Positions 1 to 9,900 of a stretch of DNA of 64,000 bases are shown piece after piece. The stretch covers positions 1 through 64,000 of the forward strand of contig SVEA01000017.1 of the NCBI GenBank assembly GCA_015057615.1, in the 5' to 3' direction. Source of the DNA: Lachnospiraceae bacterium (lineage in GTDB: Bacteria; Bacillota; Clostridia; Lachnospirales; Lachnospiraceae). Made by a program: the position numbers and the translations under genes. Under the pieces are notes generated by a model. The model ran no database searches. It was not told where the DNA came from and was given only the letters and a program-made list of their open reading frames with translations. How positions within the stretch are numbered: position 1 is the stretch's first letter; each line of letters begins with the position of its first letter.

Positions 1-279
1 GCCCTCCGGCTTTGTCATTCCATATTGACGATATTTCATTTCACTTAGGTTCTTCCCCTTTTGCTGTCCAATTATAGTAACCGCTTGATGATTTAATAAT
101 CCAATTCCTCCAACAATAGACTTATCATCTCCGATTCCACGGTCTCCATGTAATTCAATGAAAGTATCGAATACATGACTGATAATGTCTAAAGACCGAA
201 ATCTAGTAATTTTTCTTGCCAGTAAAACTTTATTCCATGCATTACTGTTTTCTTTTTCTTCAACACTGCAGTTTTTCAC
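1..279 (-). CDS. accA: Acetyl-CoA carboxylase carboxyltransferase subunit alpha, 5' part
   Basis: The window edge cuts this gene; about 93 N-terminal codons are visible. It encodes the alpha half of the carboxyltransferase that moves the carboxyl group from biotin-carrier protein to acetyl-CoA, giving malonyl-CoA for fatty-acid synthesis in the cytoplasm. The segment DTFIELHGDRGIGDD followed by GGIGLL and GQQKGKN is characteristic of AccA. I place the start at a GTG (277-279) because an in-frame stop lies eight codons upstream and no ATG lies between. It follows accD by 67 bases on the same strand, so AccD and AccA are probably made from one message. The N-terminal leader before the conserved region is short compared with usual AccA proteins. 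Family assignment is secure; the start codon is less so. Confidence 0.88.
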   Translation of the reverse strand, partial: MKNCSVEEKENSNAWNKVLLARKITRFRSLDIISHVFDTFIELHGDRGIGDDKSIVGGIGLLNHQAVTIIGQQKGKNLSEMKYRQYGMTKPEG

Positions 280-346
280 CCTAACACCTGCCCTTATTTC
301 TTATTCTCTAAACCATATAGAAGTATTTTTGATCATATACTCCTGC

Positions 347-1141
347 TTAAATTGTCTTATTATTTTCCTCACTATGTATTTTAAGTATATTACTAAGCGT
401 CTCTTTTAACCTTTTTCGCTCTACAATCAAATCAATATAGCCATGGTCAAATAGAAACTCCGATGTTTGAAAATTGAATGGAAGCTTTTCATTGATTGTC
501 TGTTCAATTACTCGTTTCCCTGCAAATCCTATTAATGCCCGAGGCTCTGCTAATATAATATCTCCCAGAAAAGCAAAGCTTGCACTAACTCCCCCTGTGG
601 TAGGATTCGTTAATACGCTGATGTATAATCCTCCTGACTCACTAAAGCTCGATACAGCTGCAGCCGTTTTTGCCATCTGCATTAAAGAAAAAACTCCTTC
701 CTGCATTCTGGCGCCACCAGAAGCAATAAAAATTATAACCGGAGTTTTTTGTATTTTTGCATCCTCAAATAATCTGGTTACTTTTTCACCAACAATGACC
801 CCCATACTTCCCATCATATATCTGGTATCCATAACTCCAACCATAACCTTCTGTCCGTCAATGCATCCCTTTCCTGTTACAATAGCTTCATTTAAACCAA
901 CTTTGCTTACTATACGCTCATGTTTTTCCAGGTATCCAGGAAATTCAATAGGATCATAAAATTTAGTATGTACATTAGTTTCTTCAAATGTATCTTGGTC
1001 AATTATCATAGCAAGTCTTTTCTTATAATCCAGTGTTCCATAATAACCACATAAGCTACAGACATAATTATTTTGGATTATTTTTTTTCTTTCAATAATC
1101 CCGCCACACTCTTTGCACTTAATAAATAAATTCTGAGACAT
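347..1141 (-). CDS. accD: Acetyl-CoA carboxylase carboxyltransferase subunit beta
   Basis: This is the beta subunit of the acetyl-CoA carboxylase carboxyltransferase, partner of AccA. The N-terminus carries the expected four-cysteine zinc ribbon (CKEC, then CSLC about 15 residues later), followed by the crotonase-like fold with the conserved stretch ASGGARMQEG near residue 150 and the GGVSASFAFLGD segment. I start at the ATG at 1139-1141 because GGAGGCGG sits at a proper distance ahead of it; a longer TTG reading would bury that ribosome site inside the gene. At 264 residues it is slightly short of typical AccD. No other fatty-acid genes lie upstream within the window, so accD appears to be the first gene of an accD-accA unit rather than the tail of a long fab operon. 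Confidence 0.95.
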   Translation of the reverse strand: MSQNLFIKCKECGGIIERKKIIQNNYVCSLCGYYGTLDYKKRLAMIIDQDTFEETNVHTKFYDPIEFPGYLEKHERIVSKVGLNEAIVTGKGCIDGQKVMVGVMDTRYMMGSMGVIVGEKVTRLFEDAKIQKTPVIIFIASGGARMQEGVFSLMQMAKTAAAVSSFSESGGLYISVLTNPTTGGVSASFAFLGDIILAEPRALIGFAGKRVIEQTINEKLPFNFQTSEFLFDHGYIDLIVERKRLKETLSNILKIHSEENNKTI

Positions 1142-1701
1142 TAATTTTACCGCCTCCAAACATTATCTTTACATCTGAAATTTCATTATTTTTAGTACAG
1201 AATTTTTATTATGAAAGCATCTCTTTTAGCAAGTGGTATGGAAAGTACCCCAATAAAGTCTATTAAGCACTCCAAAACCATCGTATCCTAGCGAAAAAAA
1301 CCTATCACCATTATATGTAACGCAATTCTCACCGTAAATATCGTAACCTGAATAGGGTTCAACTCAAAATTGTTCCATCTCTTTTAAGATTATATATTTA
1401 GTAATTATTCTGAGATATATCTTCTAACTTGACGATGCAACCTTTCTTTACAGAATAAATTCTATTTTCAAATAAGACCAATAACCTCATACAATTTTTC
1501 TTCCAACAATTTATATAAATTGTTTTTATTTACCTATCCTACCATTATATAACAATTAAATCAAGTATTTTATTGCTATATTTTATCTTTATTTTACATG
1601 TACCATTTTCTCTTGAAAAACTAACCGTCATTACTTTAATAAGGTTTGAAAGTAGGTATTGAAAGTAGGTATTGAAAAAGCTCTTTATCATCTTAACTTA
1701 A
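1142..1701. other. Intergenic region upstream of accD, no gene seen
   Basis: About 560 AT-rich bases with no supported reading frame. A short direct repeat of the 13-mer GAAAGTAGGTATT lies around 1649-1674. TATAAT occurs on the minus strand near 1543-1548, but without a convincing -35 at the right distance, so the accD promoter is not pinned down. Confidence 0.5.
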
Positions 1702-1962
1702 CATCATCCTCCTTGTACTTCTAAACCTGAAAACGATGGTTATGGAGCTAACTATTTGGATAAACAAAAGCATGTTCGTATTAGATAAGTTCTGCCTTGT
1801 AAGATTCCTTGTAAAAAGCGTAGCGCATATGGTAGAACAGGCAAATACCATGAAGCAGATGATTATGATGAATTTAGCTTTGAGGATAAGGCAGCAAATA
1901 ATGAATTATATAGGAAACTGATAACTTTACAGAAAGTGAAGAAAGAAATAGAACAGGCGTGA
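1702..1962 (+). pseudogene. Decayed reading frame of unknown family
   Basis: One frame reads about 87 codons to a TGA at 1960-1962 with a single internal TAA at 1786-1788 and no good start. The second half has protein-like composition (KIPCKKRSAYGRTGKYHEAD, then an acidic stretch and a charged helix ending KKEIEQA), unlike random AT-rich DNA. I do not recognise the family. The overlapping ATG frames here are less protein-like. It is probably a gene remnant, possibly of mobile-element origin; this is inference from composition only. Confidence 0.3.
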
Positions 1963-2244
1963 AAGTATATCATGAACAACTGGGATGGTTAATAAAAGGA
2001 GCAGACAACATGGCCAGGCCCCGTGATTTGCTTGGAATGGTGGAAATATCTATGACCTCTAATGTATTAGAAATACAACGAACGGCAGGAAGAAAGGGAC
2101 GAAGAAAGAGATACCATAGTAAAAGTTATGCAAAAAGGGAATTGTTACAAAAGAAAAAAAAGAAGGAAAGGCTTTATCAACTAAATAAAAACTTCGCCTT
2201 TCCCTTAAAACTGTGTTTTCATTTATTTGTCTCTTTCATCCGCT

Positions 2245-2847
2245 TCATTCTGCGGTCGACACTTCCATATCCGCATTACCAGCGTCAGCCGCTACGTCCC
2301 CGCTTCCCGTTACTACCTTATCTTCTTGTTCCAATTTGTTCAATTTATTCCTTATCTCATTTTTTTCTTTATCGTCAAACATAGACTTATGTTTTTTATG
2401 TTTTTCATTTACATGAAGCATGGCTGTCGCTTTTGCTATATGATAAAGTTCCGGACTGAATTTCATCAATTTTTGCTCATCTTTTGCAGGAACTTTGTCA
2501 CCTCTGGATATTCGTCTGGCAATCTCTAAGAGCTTTGCCATATCACTAATTGCATCTTTTCTTTCGTTACTTGCTTCCAGCTGTTCCTGATATGACTCCA
2601 TAAATGCTTTCAGATTATTCTGCCTATTCCTAGCTGCCAAAAATGGATTACCTGCCTTTTGCTCCTGTAACATCTCGATACCTTCTGCAGAAATACTCAA
2701 TCTGTCCGTTTTGGAAGAGAACCCTGTTTTTTTACCCTTCCCAGAATTATTTCCAACTTGATTTCTTCCAGCATTTGATGAATAACTGTTTATAATAGAA
2801 AGCGAACTCTTTTTGCTTTTAACTTCACCCGCATTTGTGAATATCAT
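2245..2847 (-). CDS. Hypothetical coiled-coil protein
   Basis: A 200-residue hydrophilic protein with no signal peptide or membrane segment. The first ~55 residues are Ser/Asn/Lys-rich and look disordered. Residues ~60-150 are helical and highly charged, with segments such as LLEIARRISRGDKVP and KLMKFSPELYHIAKATAM. The tail is acidic. I have the impression that similar proteins exist in Lachnospiraceae, but I know no function. The start is supported by GGAGG seven bases before the ATG. It stands alone: a decayed frame lies on one side and the amidase about 320 bases away on the other. No function is proposed. Confidence 0.75.
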   Translation of the reverse strand: MIFTNAGEVKSKKSSLSIINSYSSNAGRNQVGNNSGKGKKTGFSSKTDRLSISAEGIEMLQEQKAGNPFLAARNRQNNLKAFMESYQEQLEASNERKDAISDMAKLLEIARRISRGDKVPAKDEQKLMKFSPELYHIAKATAMLHVNEKHKKHKSMFDDKEKNEIRNKLNKLEQEDKVVTGSGDVAADAGNADMEVSTAE

Positions 2848-3166
2848 TTTCTAACCTCCAGTTTAAATATGGTTATCTGTTAAATCTATAACGACGATAT
2901 CCAGTCATTTTGACCTGGACCATACCCCTTACTTTGTCCGACCTTTTATAATGTTTCTGCCCTCTCAAAACAGATAATTGATACTATATATATCGGCACG
3001 CATTTTACTAATCTTTACAATATGTAACCAAATAGATTTTCGTATCAGAATATATTTTAATTTTGGAAACAATAGCCACCAGAAATGAGGTGGTTTCTTG
3101 ATGTATCCAAGCCCTTCCATAGCGCTATTGTTAATTCATTTGGCTGACATTAATCATTGTTTAACC
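2848..3166. terminator. Intergenic region with nested hairpin downstream of amidase
   Basis: About 320 bases without a gene. Downstream of the minus-strand amidase there is a nested dyad. The outer arms AACAATAGC (3068-3076) and GCTATTGTT (3123-3131) enclose a small CCACC/GGTGG hairpin at 3076-3093. On the minus strand the outer stem is followed by TTTCC rather than a clean T-run, so it is only a probable terminator. Confidence 0.4.
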
Positions 3167-4504
3167 TCACAGCTTAGGCATCGTAATAGGCATGCAATAC
3201 TGCTCAATCGTAAGCGCAGCAGAGATAAGTCGCCGTTCATCTGCACCGTAAAGTATCATACCGCGTGGCGTTCCGTCGTCAGCCATGCAGAGCCACAATG
3301 CTAAGGATGGCAACCCTATAAAATGCATAATGTTAGTTGGTCCAGTCATTAAACAGGCATTATATCCTCGAATACTTTCAATTATCTGAGTACGAAGTCT
3401 CTTGCGTTCTGACAGAGCTTCAATATACGCTATGTCATCAAGCTTTCCGGGAGCGCCATCCAATGCGCCACGCAGATAAGCATTGCCGTATTTCATCATT
3501 TGCTCCGGATTTTTCTCATAATATCCAACTATTTCCTCAAGCGTCCGACGCTGTGCCTTTGAATGAGATAGATATTCCTCAAGATCATGCTGAAACTCAC
3601 AGCGCATAATATCACACTGCTTTTCTGTATAAGCCTGAATGACCTCTGTGACCTGTACATGGTCGCATTTTAGTACGCTGAGTAGCGCTTCATATCTCGA
3701 AAGCTGCGCTTTGGAAACCTGATCCCGATTAAAAATGTTAACTGCAAGATGTAGGTTTTCCGGTGAAACGGGTTCCACCGGCTGTAATGCATCGTCTTTC
3801 ATACACGAATAAACAAGCAATGCGTCGGTCAGGTTATGGGTAATAGGTCCTGCACTGTCGAGGGTTTTAGCAATAGGTATGATTCCTCGTGAAGACAAAG
3901 CACCATGTGCGGGCTTAAGTCCCGTAACACCATTTTCGGTGACACAGCCGACTATGGAGAAGGAGGTATCCGTACCAACTGCAGCAGAACAAAAGCCTGC
4001 CGACATTGCAACAGCGGAACCGGAGCTTGATCCACCGGGACTTTTTGTTCTGTCATAAGCATTTTTCACTTGACCGCCATGCGAACTGTATCCTGCCGGC
4101 ATATTGCTGCCGGTATAGTTTGCAAATTCAGTCATATTGGTTTTTCCTAGTACCAAAGCACCGTTGCGGTGCAAATTTGCAACGATGGGAGCATCATTTT
4201 TGGCAATGTTGTCCATGAGAGCAAGACTACCGGCCGTGGTATGTAATCCTGAAACATCAATATTGTCCTTTATAAGCACCGGAAGCCCAAACATGGCTCC
4301 ATTACGGCCCGTTTTTATGGAATCCATTTTTCTTGCTTGTGCTATGGCATTGCTATTTAATTCTGCTACCGTATTAAGACCTTCACCCCTGTCAAATTTA
4401 TCTATACGTTCCATATATGCCCTTGTAAGCTCTTCAACACCAAGACGTTTGTCCCGAATCGCACGGGCAAGGTCCATTGCTGTCATTGTAAACAACTCAT
4501 TCAT
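3167..4504 (-). CDS. Amidase signature family hydrolase
   Basis: An amidase-signature enzyme of 445 residues that hydrolyses a carboxamide; the substrate cannot be told from sequence. The family's Ser-cisSer-Lys triad is visible: lysine in PVLIKDNID (about residue 79), the cis-serine in the GGSSSGS loop (about 159) and the nucleophile in GTDTSFSIVG (about 183). The last motif departs from the usual GTDTGGSIR, with SF replacing GG and V replacing R, so the substrate pocket may be unusual. I start at the inner ATG because GGAGGG lies just before it; the ATG 12 bases upstream would overlap that site. No signal peptide, so cytoplasmic. A 35-residue fragment of a related amidase tail is present at 20574-20681. 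Confidence 0.9.
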   Translation of the reverse strand: MNELFTMTAMDLARAIRDKRLGVEELTRAYMERIDKFDRGEGLNTVAELNSNAIAQARKMDSIKTGRNGAMFGLPVLIKDNIDVSGLHTTAGSLALMDNIAKNDAPIVANLHRNGALVLGKTNMTEFANYTGSNMPAGYSSHGGQVKNAYDRTKSPGGSSSGSAVAMSAGFCSAAVGTDTSFSIVGCVTENGVTGLKPAHGALSSRGIIPIAKTLDSAGPITHNLTDALLVYSCMKDDALQPVEPVSPENLHLAVNIFNRDQVSKAQLSRYEALLSVLKCDHVQVTEVIQAYTEKQCDIMRCEFQHDLEEYLSHSKAQRRTLEEIVGYYEKNPEQMMKYGNAYLRGALDGAPGKLDDIAYIEALSERKRLRTQIIESIRGYNACLMTGPTNIMHFIGLPSLALWLCMADDGTPRGMILYGADERRLISAALTIEQYCMPITMPKL

Positions 4505-4695
4505 AACACCCTCCATTGGTTAAAGTCATTGTTCTTTACTTTATCAACCCATTCTTATACGGATAAAAGTTTGCAGCTTCAAGACAATAATTGTAGTGAT
4601 TCCTTATTTATTTTCATCATTTACAAAATTCATCAAAATATTGTAGGTATCCGAATCGAGGTTATTTGTTGGCTCATCCTCAACAATCGCTATGT

Positions 4696-5478
4696 TTATT
4701 TAATGGTATTAATCAATTTCCTGTAGGTTTCTAAAATCACATTCCATGCGTCATCACTTGGTATATGCCCTGTTTCTTGCATCTTCAAATATGTTATATT
4801 TTCATTTTCATCCGCTGCTTTTTGTAAGAAAAGCTAATCGGAATAAGGGTCTGTTTCTCCCTGCAGTAGATACAATGGACATCTGATATTTTTAATCTTC
4901 TCTTTTGTATCTATTTCGTAAAGTGTATCTAAAAGCTTCTTCATCCTTTTTGTCTTAAAGCACTGCGAGAAACAATGCCATACATCCAGAATATTATAAT
5001 CCGGGCTAAACAGTATCCGGAATGCACATAGTGACGTCTTCCTGTAAGTAATACCTTTCTTTCTGAACAACATTGATTTCGTTTGAAATATTGCAACTCT
5101 TTCTAATTCCAGATAATGTTCCATATCATCATATTTTTCGCACATATCCACGATTCTCCGTTTTCTGCTGGACAATTCTACATCTTCTAATTGTCGTATC
5201 AGATTTTTCTTACTATCACTAATACTTGTTACCTGTCCTATTGCAAGAAAAGCTTCCACATCATCCTGTATCAGATATAACGCCTCCATGGCAATGATAT
5301 TTCCTAATGAATAACCGCTGACATAAATTTTATTACAAGGAAATTTTACTTTAATGCATTGAATCAAATCTCTTAACATGACTATGTAATCATTCATTTC
5401 TAACGAGCTGGTATCCTTTGTATAATTGATCACATTTATTTCTATATAGCTATGCGGCAGAGAAAGCAGCAATAGCAA
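4696..5478 (-). pseudogene. Truncated alpha/beta hydrolase with internal stop
   Basis: The frame encodes an alpha/beta hydrolase core: nucleophile elbow GYSLGN about 60 residues in, and the acid-residue strand LYLLQGETDPYSD. A TAG at 4831-4833 then interrupts it. Reading on in the same frame gives 45 more codons, including ETGHIPSDDAW, which supplies the expected catalytic histidine, ending at a TAA at 4696-4698. So one nonsense change separates the histidine from the rest. The N-terminus is also missing: family members begin with an oxyanion HGG-type segment that is absent, and the upstream DNA from 5457 belongs to a different gene (see next entry). The product is therefore probably inactive. 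Confidence 0.8.
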
Positions 5479-5489
5479 AGGGTTATTAA
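5457..5489 (+). repeat. 33-bp copy of the 3' end of the MBL-fold gene at 59408-59440
   Basis: These 33 bases are identical to the last 33 bases of the plus-strand MBL gene (59408-59440), including its TAA, and encode the same tail EKAAIAKGY. The four bases ATGC just outside also match. The copy ends where the hydrolase pseudogene loses its homology, marking a recombination or deletion junction. Confidence 0.85.
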
Positions 5490-5571
5490 GTCTTATAGCT
5501 AATTATGTAAAAACCAATGTTATTAAGTAAGCTGAATAAGAAATACAATAAAATTGTTCTAAGTAAAAATC

Positions 5572-5607
5572 AGGTAACTGGTTTGGCTTCTGCGCCTCCA
5601 GTTACCT
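5572..5607 (-). terminator. Rho-independent terminator after alcohol dehydrogenase
   Basis: Ten-base perfect arms AGGTAACTGG (5572-5581) and CCAGTTACCT (5598-5607). They are followed by a T-rich stretch in both directions, so it can end the minus-strand dehydrogenase transcript and also plus-strand readthrough. Confidence 0.75.
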
Positions 5608-5635
5608 TTTCTTGAGCTTATTTAATTAACTCCTA

Positions 5636-6763
5636 TTAAGGTTTTAAAATAACCTTAATGCAGTTATCCTGTTTCTTATCAAAAATTTCATATGCATGTT
5701 CCCCTTTATTCAAAGATAACCTATGAGTTATAATATCAGTAGCATCAAATTTTCCTTCTTTTATCAGGTTAAGTATCCGATCTACATAAGTGTGCGCCGG
5801 GCATTGTCCCATTTTTAAAGTAATATTTCTTGCAAAGAAATCTCCGAGTGGAAACATATTATACCTACCGCCATACACACCTACTAAAGAGACAGTCCCT
5901 CCCTTACGGACTGCCTGAGTAGCTATCTCAATAGCAGATTTAGAACCACCTTGAAGTTTTAGTACAGTTTCAACCATTTCAAATGCAGTCATTTTCCCAT
6001 CCATACCTACGCAATCAATCACTACATCTGCACCACCATGGGTAATTTCCTTAATATATTCTCCTGTATTATCATGCTGCTCAAAATTAATAACTTCTAC
6101 TCCATATTTTTTTGCATGTTCCAGCCGGTAGTTAATATAATCCACGGCAATAATCCGCTTTGCTCCATGAAAAGCAGCCCATTTGATTGTCAAAAGCCCT
6201 ACCGGGCCGCAACCCAAAACGACAACGGTATCATCTTTCTTCACTCCCCCGTTTTCAACTCCCCAATAAGATGTAGGAAGAATATCAGTAAGAAAGAGTA
6301 CCTGCTCATCCGTCAGTTCTTCCGGTACAATGGTCGGACCCACATTAGCATAAGGAACTCGCAGATACTCCGCTTGCCCTCCATCGTAGCCTCCATAAGT
6401 TTTGCTGTAACCAAAAATTGCTCCGGCTTCTCCATTCGCATTCGAATTGTCACACTGGCTCCACAAATCATGTTGGCAGTACCAGCAGTGACCACAGGAA
6501 ATTGGGAAAGGGACAATAACCCTATCCCCTTTTTTAACCTTGTGCACCTCTTTTCCTGTTTCTTCAACAATTCCCATAGTTTCATGTCCAAGCACAAAGC
6601 CATGAGGCATGTTAGGTACCATGCCATGAATTAAATGTAAATCCGAACCGCAAATAGCAGTTGATGTCACCTTCACGATAATATCATCTCTATTAATAAT
6701 TTTGGGATCACTAATATTCTTTACCTTTACATTTTTCATTCCTTCATAAACAATAGCCTTCAT
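5636..6763 (-). CDS. Zinc-dependent alcohol dehydrogenase (MDR family)
   Basis: A 375-residue medium-chain dehydrogenase using NAD(P)H. Catalytic-zinc ligands are visible at C38 (AICGSDLH) and H60-E61 (GHE). The structural-zinc loop has four cysteines, about C90, C93, C96 and C104, in CGHCWYC and SQC. The Rossmann glycine motif VVVLGCGPVG is near residue 182. Overall it resembles the formaldehyde dehydrogenase-like/threonine dehydrogenase-like branch, with an insert in the C-terminal half (MDGKMTAFEMVETVL) typical of that branch; the true substrate is unknown. The ribosome site GGAGGAAG is properly placed. It is a single-gene unit between a terminator and the Wadjet operon, cytoplasmic, and probably acts in fermentative alcohol/aldehyde turnover. 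Confidence 0.93.
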   Translation of the reverse strand: MKAIVYEGMKNVKVKNISDPKIINRDDIIVKVTSTAICGSDLHLIHGMVPNMPHGFVLGHETMGIVEETGKEVHKVKKGDRVIVPFPISCGHCWYCQHDLWSQCDNSNANGEAGAIFGYSKTYGGYDGGQAEYLRVPYANVGPTIVPEELTDEQVLFLTDILPTSYWGVENGGVKKDDTVVVLGCGPVGLLTIKWAAFHGAKRIIAVDYINYRLEHAKKYGVEVINFEQHDNTGEYIKEITHGGADVVIDCVGMDGKMTAFEMVETVLKLQGGSKSAIEIATQAVRKGGTVSLVGVYGGRYNMFPLGDFFARNITLKMGQCPAHTYVDRILNLIKEGKFDATDIITHRLSLNKGEHAYEIFDKKQDNCIKVILKP

Positions 6764-6917
6764 ATAACTTCCTCCACATATATTTTTAAAATTAGCTTTT
6801 CCTAATGGGACAGAAGTATACTTATTTAAATTTATAATTATAATAAAAATCTGTTTCTTCCCCGGATATCTTTCTAATTAGTATAAACCCGATGCTTATA
6901 AATAGTGGTATCAAATG

Positions 6918-9900
6918 CTAAAACAGCAGCTCCATCTGTTCCATCTCTTCCACCTTAATTTGGGAAGCGCGAACGGTAAGTATGGACTTTTCTCCCTTAA
7001 TATGTTCCCCTTTCAGATATTGTATATCCTTTTGCAGGCCGGAGTCCATTAGATTAAGGACATAGATATTGTCGAAGCGGTTATAGATGGATTCACCACC
7101 CAGTCCGGTAAGACATATTAATTGCGTATTGTTTTTCTTTGCTACATCCATTAACGGTTTTAATAGATGTGCCGCATTGGTTTGAGCGAAAGGATTGTCC
7201 ATCACTAAGACCTTTCCTTCCTCCCTCTCATAAAACAAATCGGTATCCTCTCTTCGCATATAGGAAAGCAGACTGGAAAGGACGACAAAAGCGGATAAAA
7301 ATCCCTCCCCACCGGAGTTTTTTGCCACCTCTGCCCAGGTGATTGGATATTCTCGCTGTGCTTCAATCTTATATAATTTAATTCCGACATTTCCGATTCC
7401 GACTACGGTATCATACAGATTCTTGGTTGTCACATGGGCTCCGATCATTTCCTCAATATTTTCATTTTCGCTAAGCCTTTGAAGTCCCCGCATCGTCAGT
7501 TCTTCCATAAAATCCCGAAGTCTTAGCTGATAGACACTTTCCTGCTCTTCCCATTCCGGCAGCTTTATTTTAAGCATTTTAATGGAACGGTCCCGTACCG
7601 TTATTGTAGAATTGCGGTCAATCTTCCCAAGGTTTTTGTGTATCTCGCAGATATAATCAAGCAGCATTTCGATTACTTTCTGCTGTTCTTTTTCCACCAT
7701 TGCGATGTCTACTTCCAGCTTTTCCAGTAACGCATGAAAGGAGGATAGAATAATCGTTAACTGCTCCAGCACCCCTTGCGGTTCGCCTATCAGTTGCAGC
7801 ATGGTTTCCAATGGTCTTTTAAAAAATTCCTCTTCATAATTCTTCTTCCGGGCGATACTGTCAAGGCATTTTCTAAGGACTTCCCTCTTATTATCCTGAA
7901 CCTCATTTGATTTACGATAATCCCTTACCAACCTGCCACGGAAATTGACAAGTTCTTTCCTGCTTAATTCCCTCAGATTGTTTTTTTCCGTACCACTAAG
8001 TTCATCTTCAAAAGTAAAGGTTTTATCCGTTGTAAAATCTTCGAATTCCGCCAGATTGGATAAATTATCTTCGTAGCTTTGTATCTTTTCTTCGCAGGAC
8101 TTTACATGCCCCTCTTCCTTTACAATGTCCGCTGAAATCAGCTTCGCGCGCTTCTTAAATTCCAAATCAATAATCCGGTCTCGCGGGATCGGCTTCGTTT
8201 TTTCAAACTTCTCTTCCAACTGCATTTTTCCATCCATTATTTTATTCTGAAGAACTGCAATGTTGGTAGATATTTTATTATACTCCTTTTGAAGCTTTCG
8301 GGATTTGTCCTCCTGGGAGCTTTTCTCCTTTCGGATTTCCCGCTCTAAAAAGCTGTCTGCCTTAACCTCCTTATAATCCTGTTCAGCAAGGTTATATAAG
8401 GCTTCTTTATCCAGTAATTGCGTCTGCTTTTTCTCAAATCTGTCCTTCGCCCGCTTCAGGTTTTCTTCCAGCTGAAGCTGATCGTCGCTGATCTTCTTCG
8501 TCAATGCCTCAAATCTCGCTTCGATGTCTTCGATATCCTTACTAAGACGTTCCCCGGTCTGATAAGTCTGATATTCATTGACTTTCCTTTGTAAATCTTC
8601 CAGCCTGATATTTCCTCTTTCCCGATTTGCAGCAGCATCCCGAATAAATTGATTAATTTCTCCGATCCGCTGCCTGCACTCCCCGATATTGCGGTCCAGG
8701 ACTTCCAAGTCACCTGTTATCTGCTCTGATTGCTTCCTGTTTTCAAGATAATCTTCATATTGCTGATACAATTTCTCAAAATCTTGAATTTGGTTCTTCA
8801 GGGTCAGCTCCTGCTGATTGTTATAATCAATTTCATTCGATAACTCCCGCTGCTGCCGCTGCAGGCTCTCCTTTTTATTACGCAATCGATTTAACGCTTC
8901 CTCTGTCTCCGCAATCGTTTGATGGAGGGTCTCCAGCTTGGTGATACAATTTTTATAAACGTCTTCGGTAACTGTCTGATACTTTATCTCATTGTATTTA
9001 TCCTCATATTCTTTTATCTCTTCTTCCTTCTGCTCCAGAAGTTTATTGACCTTATGAGTCTCAGATTGCTTCCGATCCAACAATTCTTTTAAGGCTTTCT
9101 CATCCAGCAAATGATGATTAAACATTACAAAGAAGCTGATTTTATTCATCTCATAGACACAATTGACTTCCTCGCTATGCCGAAATGTCAGGTCCTCTCT
9201 CTTTATAATCGGTATCGGAAAGGAGGTATAAAAATCGATCTGGCCGGCTGCCAGGTGCTTCAGTTCCTTTGCACTCATAATGATACTGTAGGGCAGCATC
9301 GGATTCTGTTTCACGAATGCCTGATTCACAGCAGCAGAATTACCGTTCTTTTTCAGCCAATCCATACCATATACATAGGATACATCCATATCATTTAACA
9401 ATTCACTGAACTCTTTTGGCAGCTCCAGCATCTTACCAGATTCCAGCTTCCGAAATTCCTCTTCCAATTCTTCCTTTTTACGTTCTAAGGTCCGCTTGGC
9501 CCGCCCAAGCTCCTCAAGCTTTCTTTCAAAGACCTCGCCGATTGTCTGTGATTGGAATAAATCCTCTTCCCCAAGACCGATAAACCGAAGGATGATTCTT
9601 CGCGCTTCTAATTGTGCCTCGTATCCGGATAAGCGTTCCTTTTGATGCATCCGCTGCTGCTTTAATTCTCCCGCCATCGCATTGCCGTCTTCCATGTCAC
9701 GGCTACAGGAGGTAATGCTCTCATCCGTCTGTTCCTTCCTGCTCTTAAGCTGTGTTAAGGTTCTCTGAATATCTTCCAGAGTATCCTTTAAATGAACCCT
9801 CCTTACTTCCAATGTCCCCTCTTCATATACTCTTAAAATATTTCGTTCCAGATTCGTCCCATAGCGTTTATTAAAATCACTTTCTTCCTGATTAAAGGCA

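Noticed and set aside
474..959. 161-codon plus-strand frame
   Set aside because: Antisense shadow of accD; no ribosome site or protein-like features.
1959..2384. 141-codon plus-strand frame
   Set aside because: Overlaps the supported coiled-coil gene on the other strand, ends in Phe/Leu-rich shadow sequence, and the protein-like signal nearby is in a different frame.
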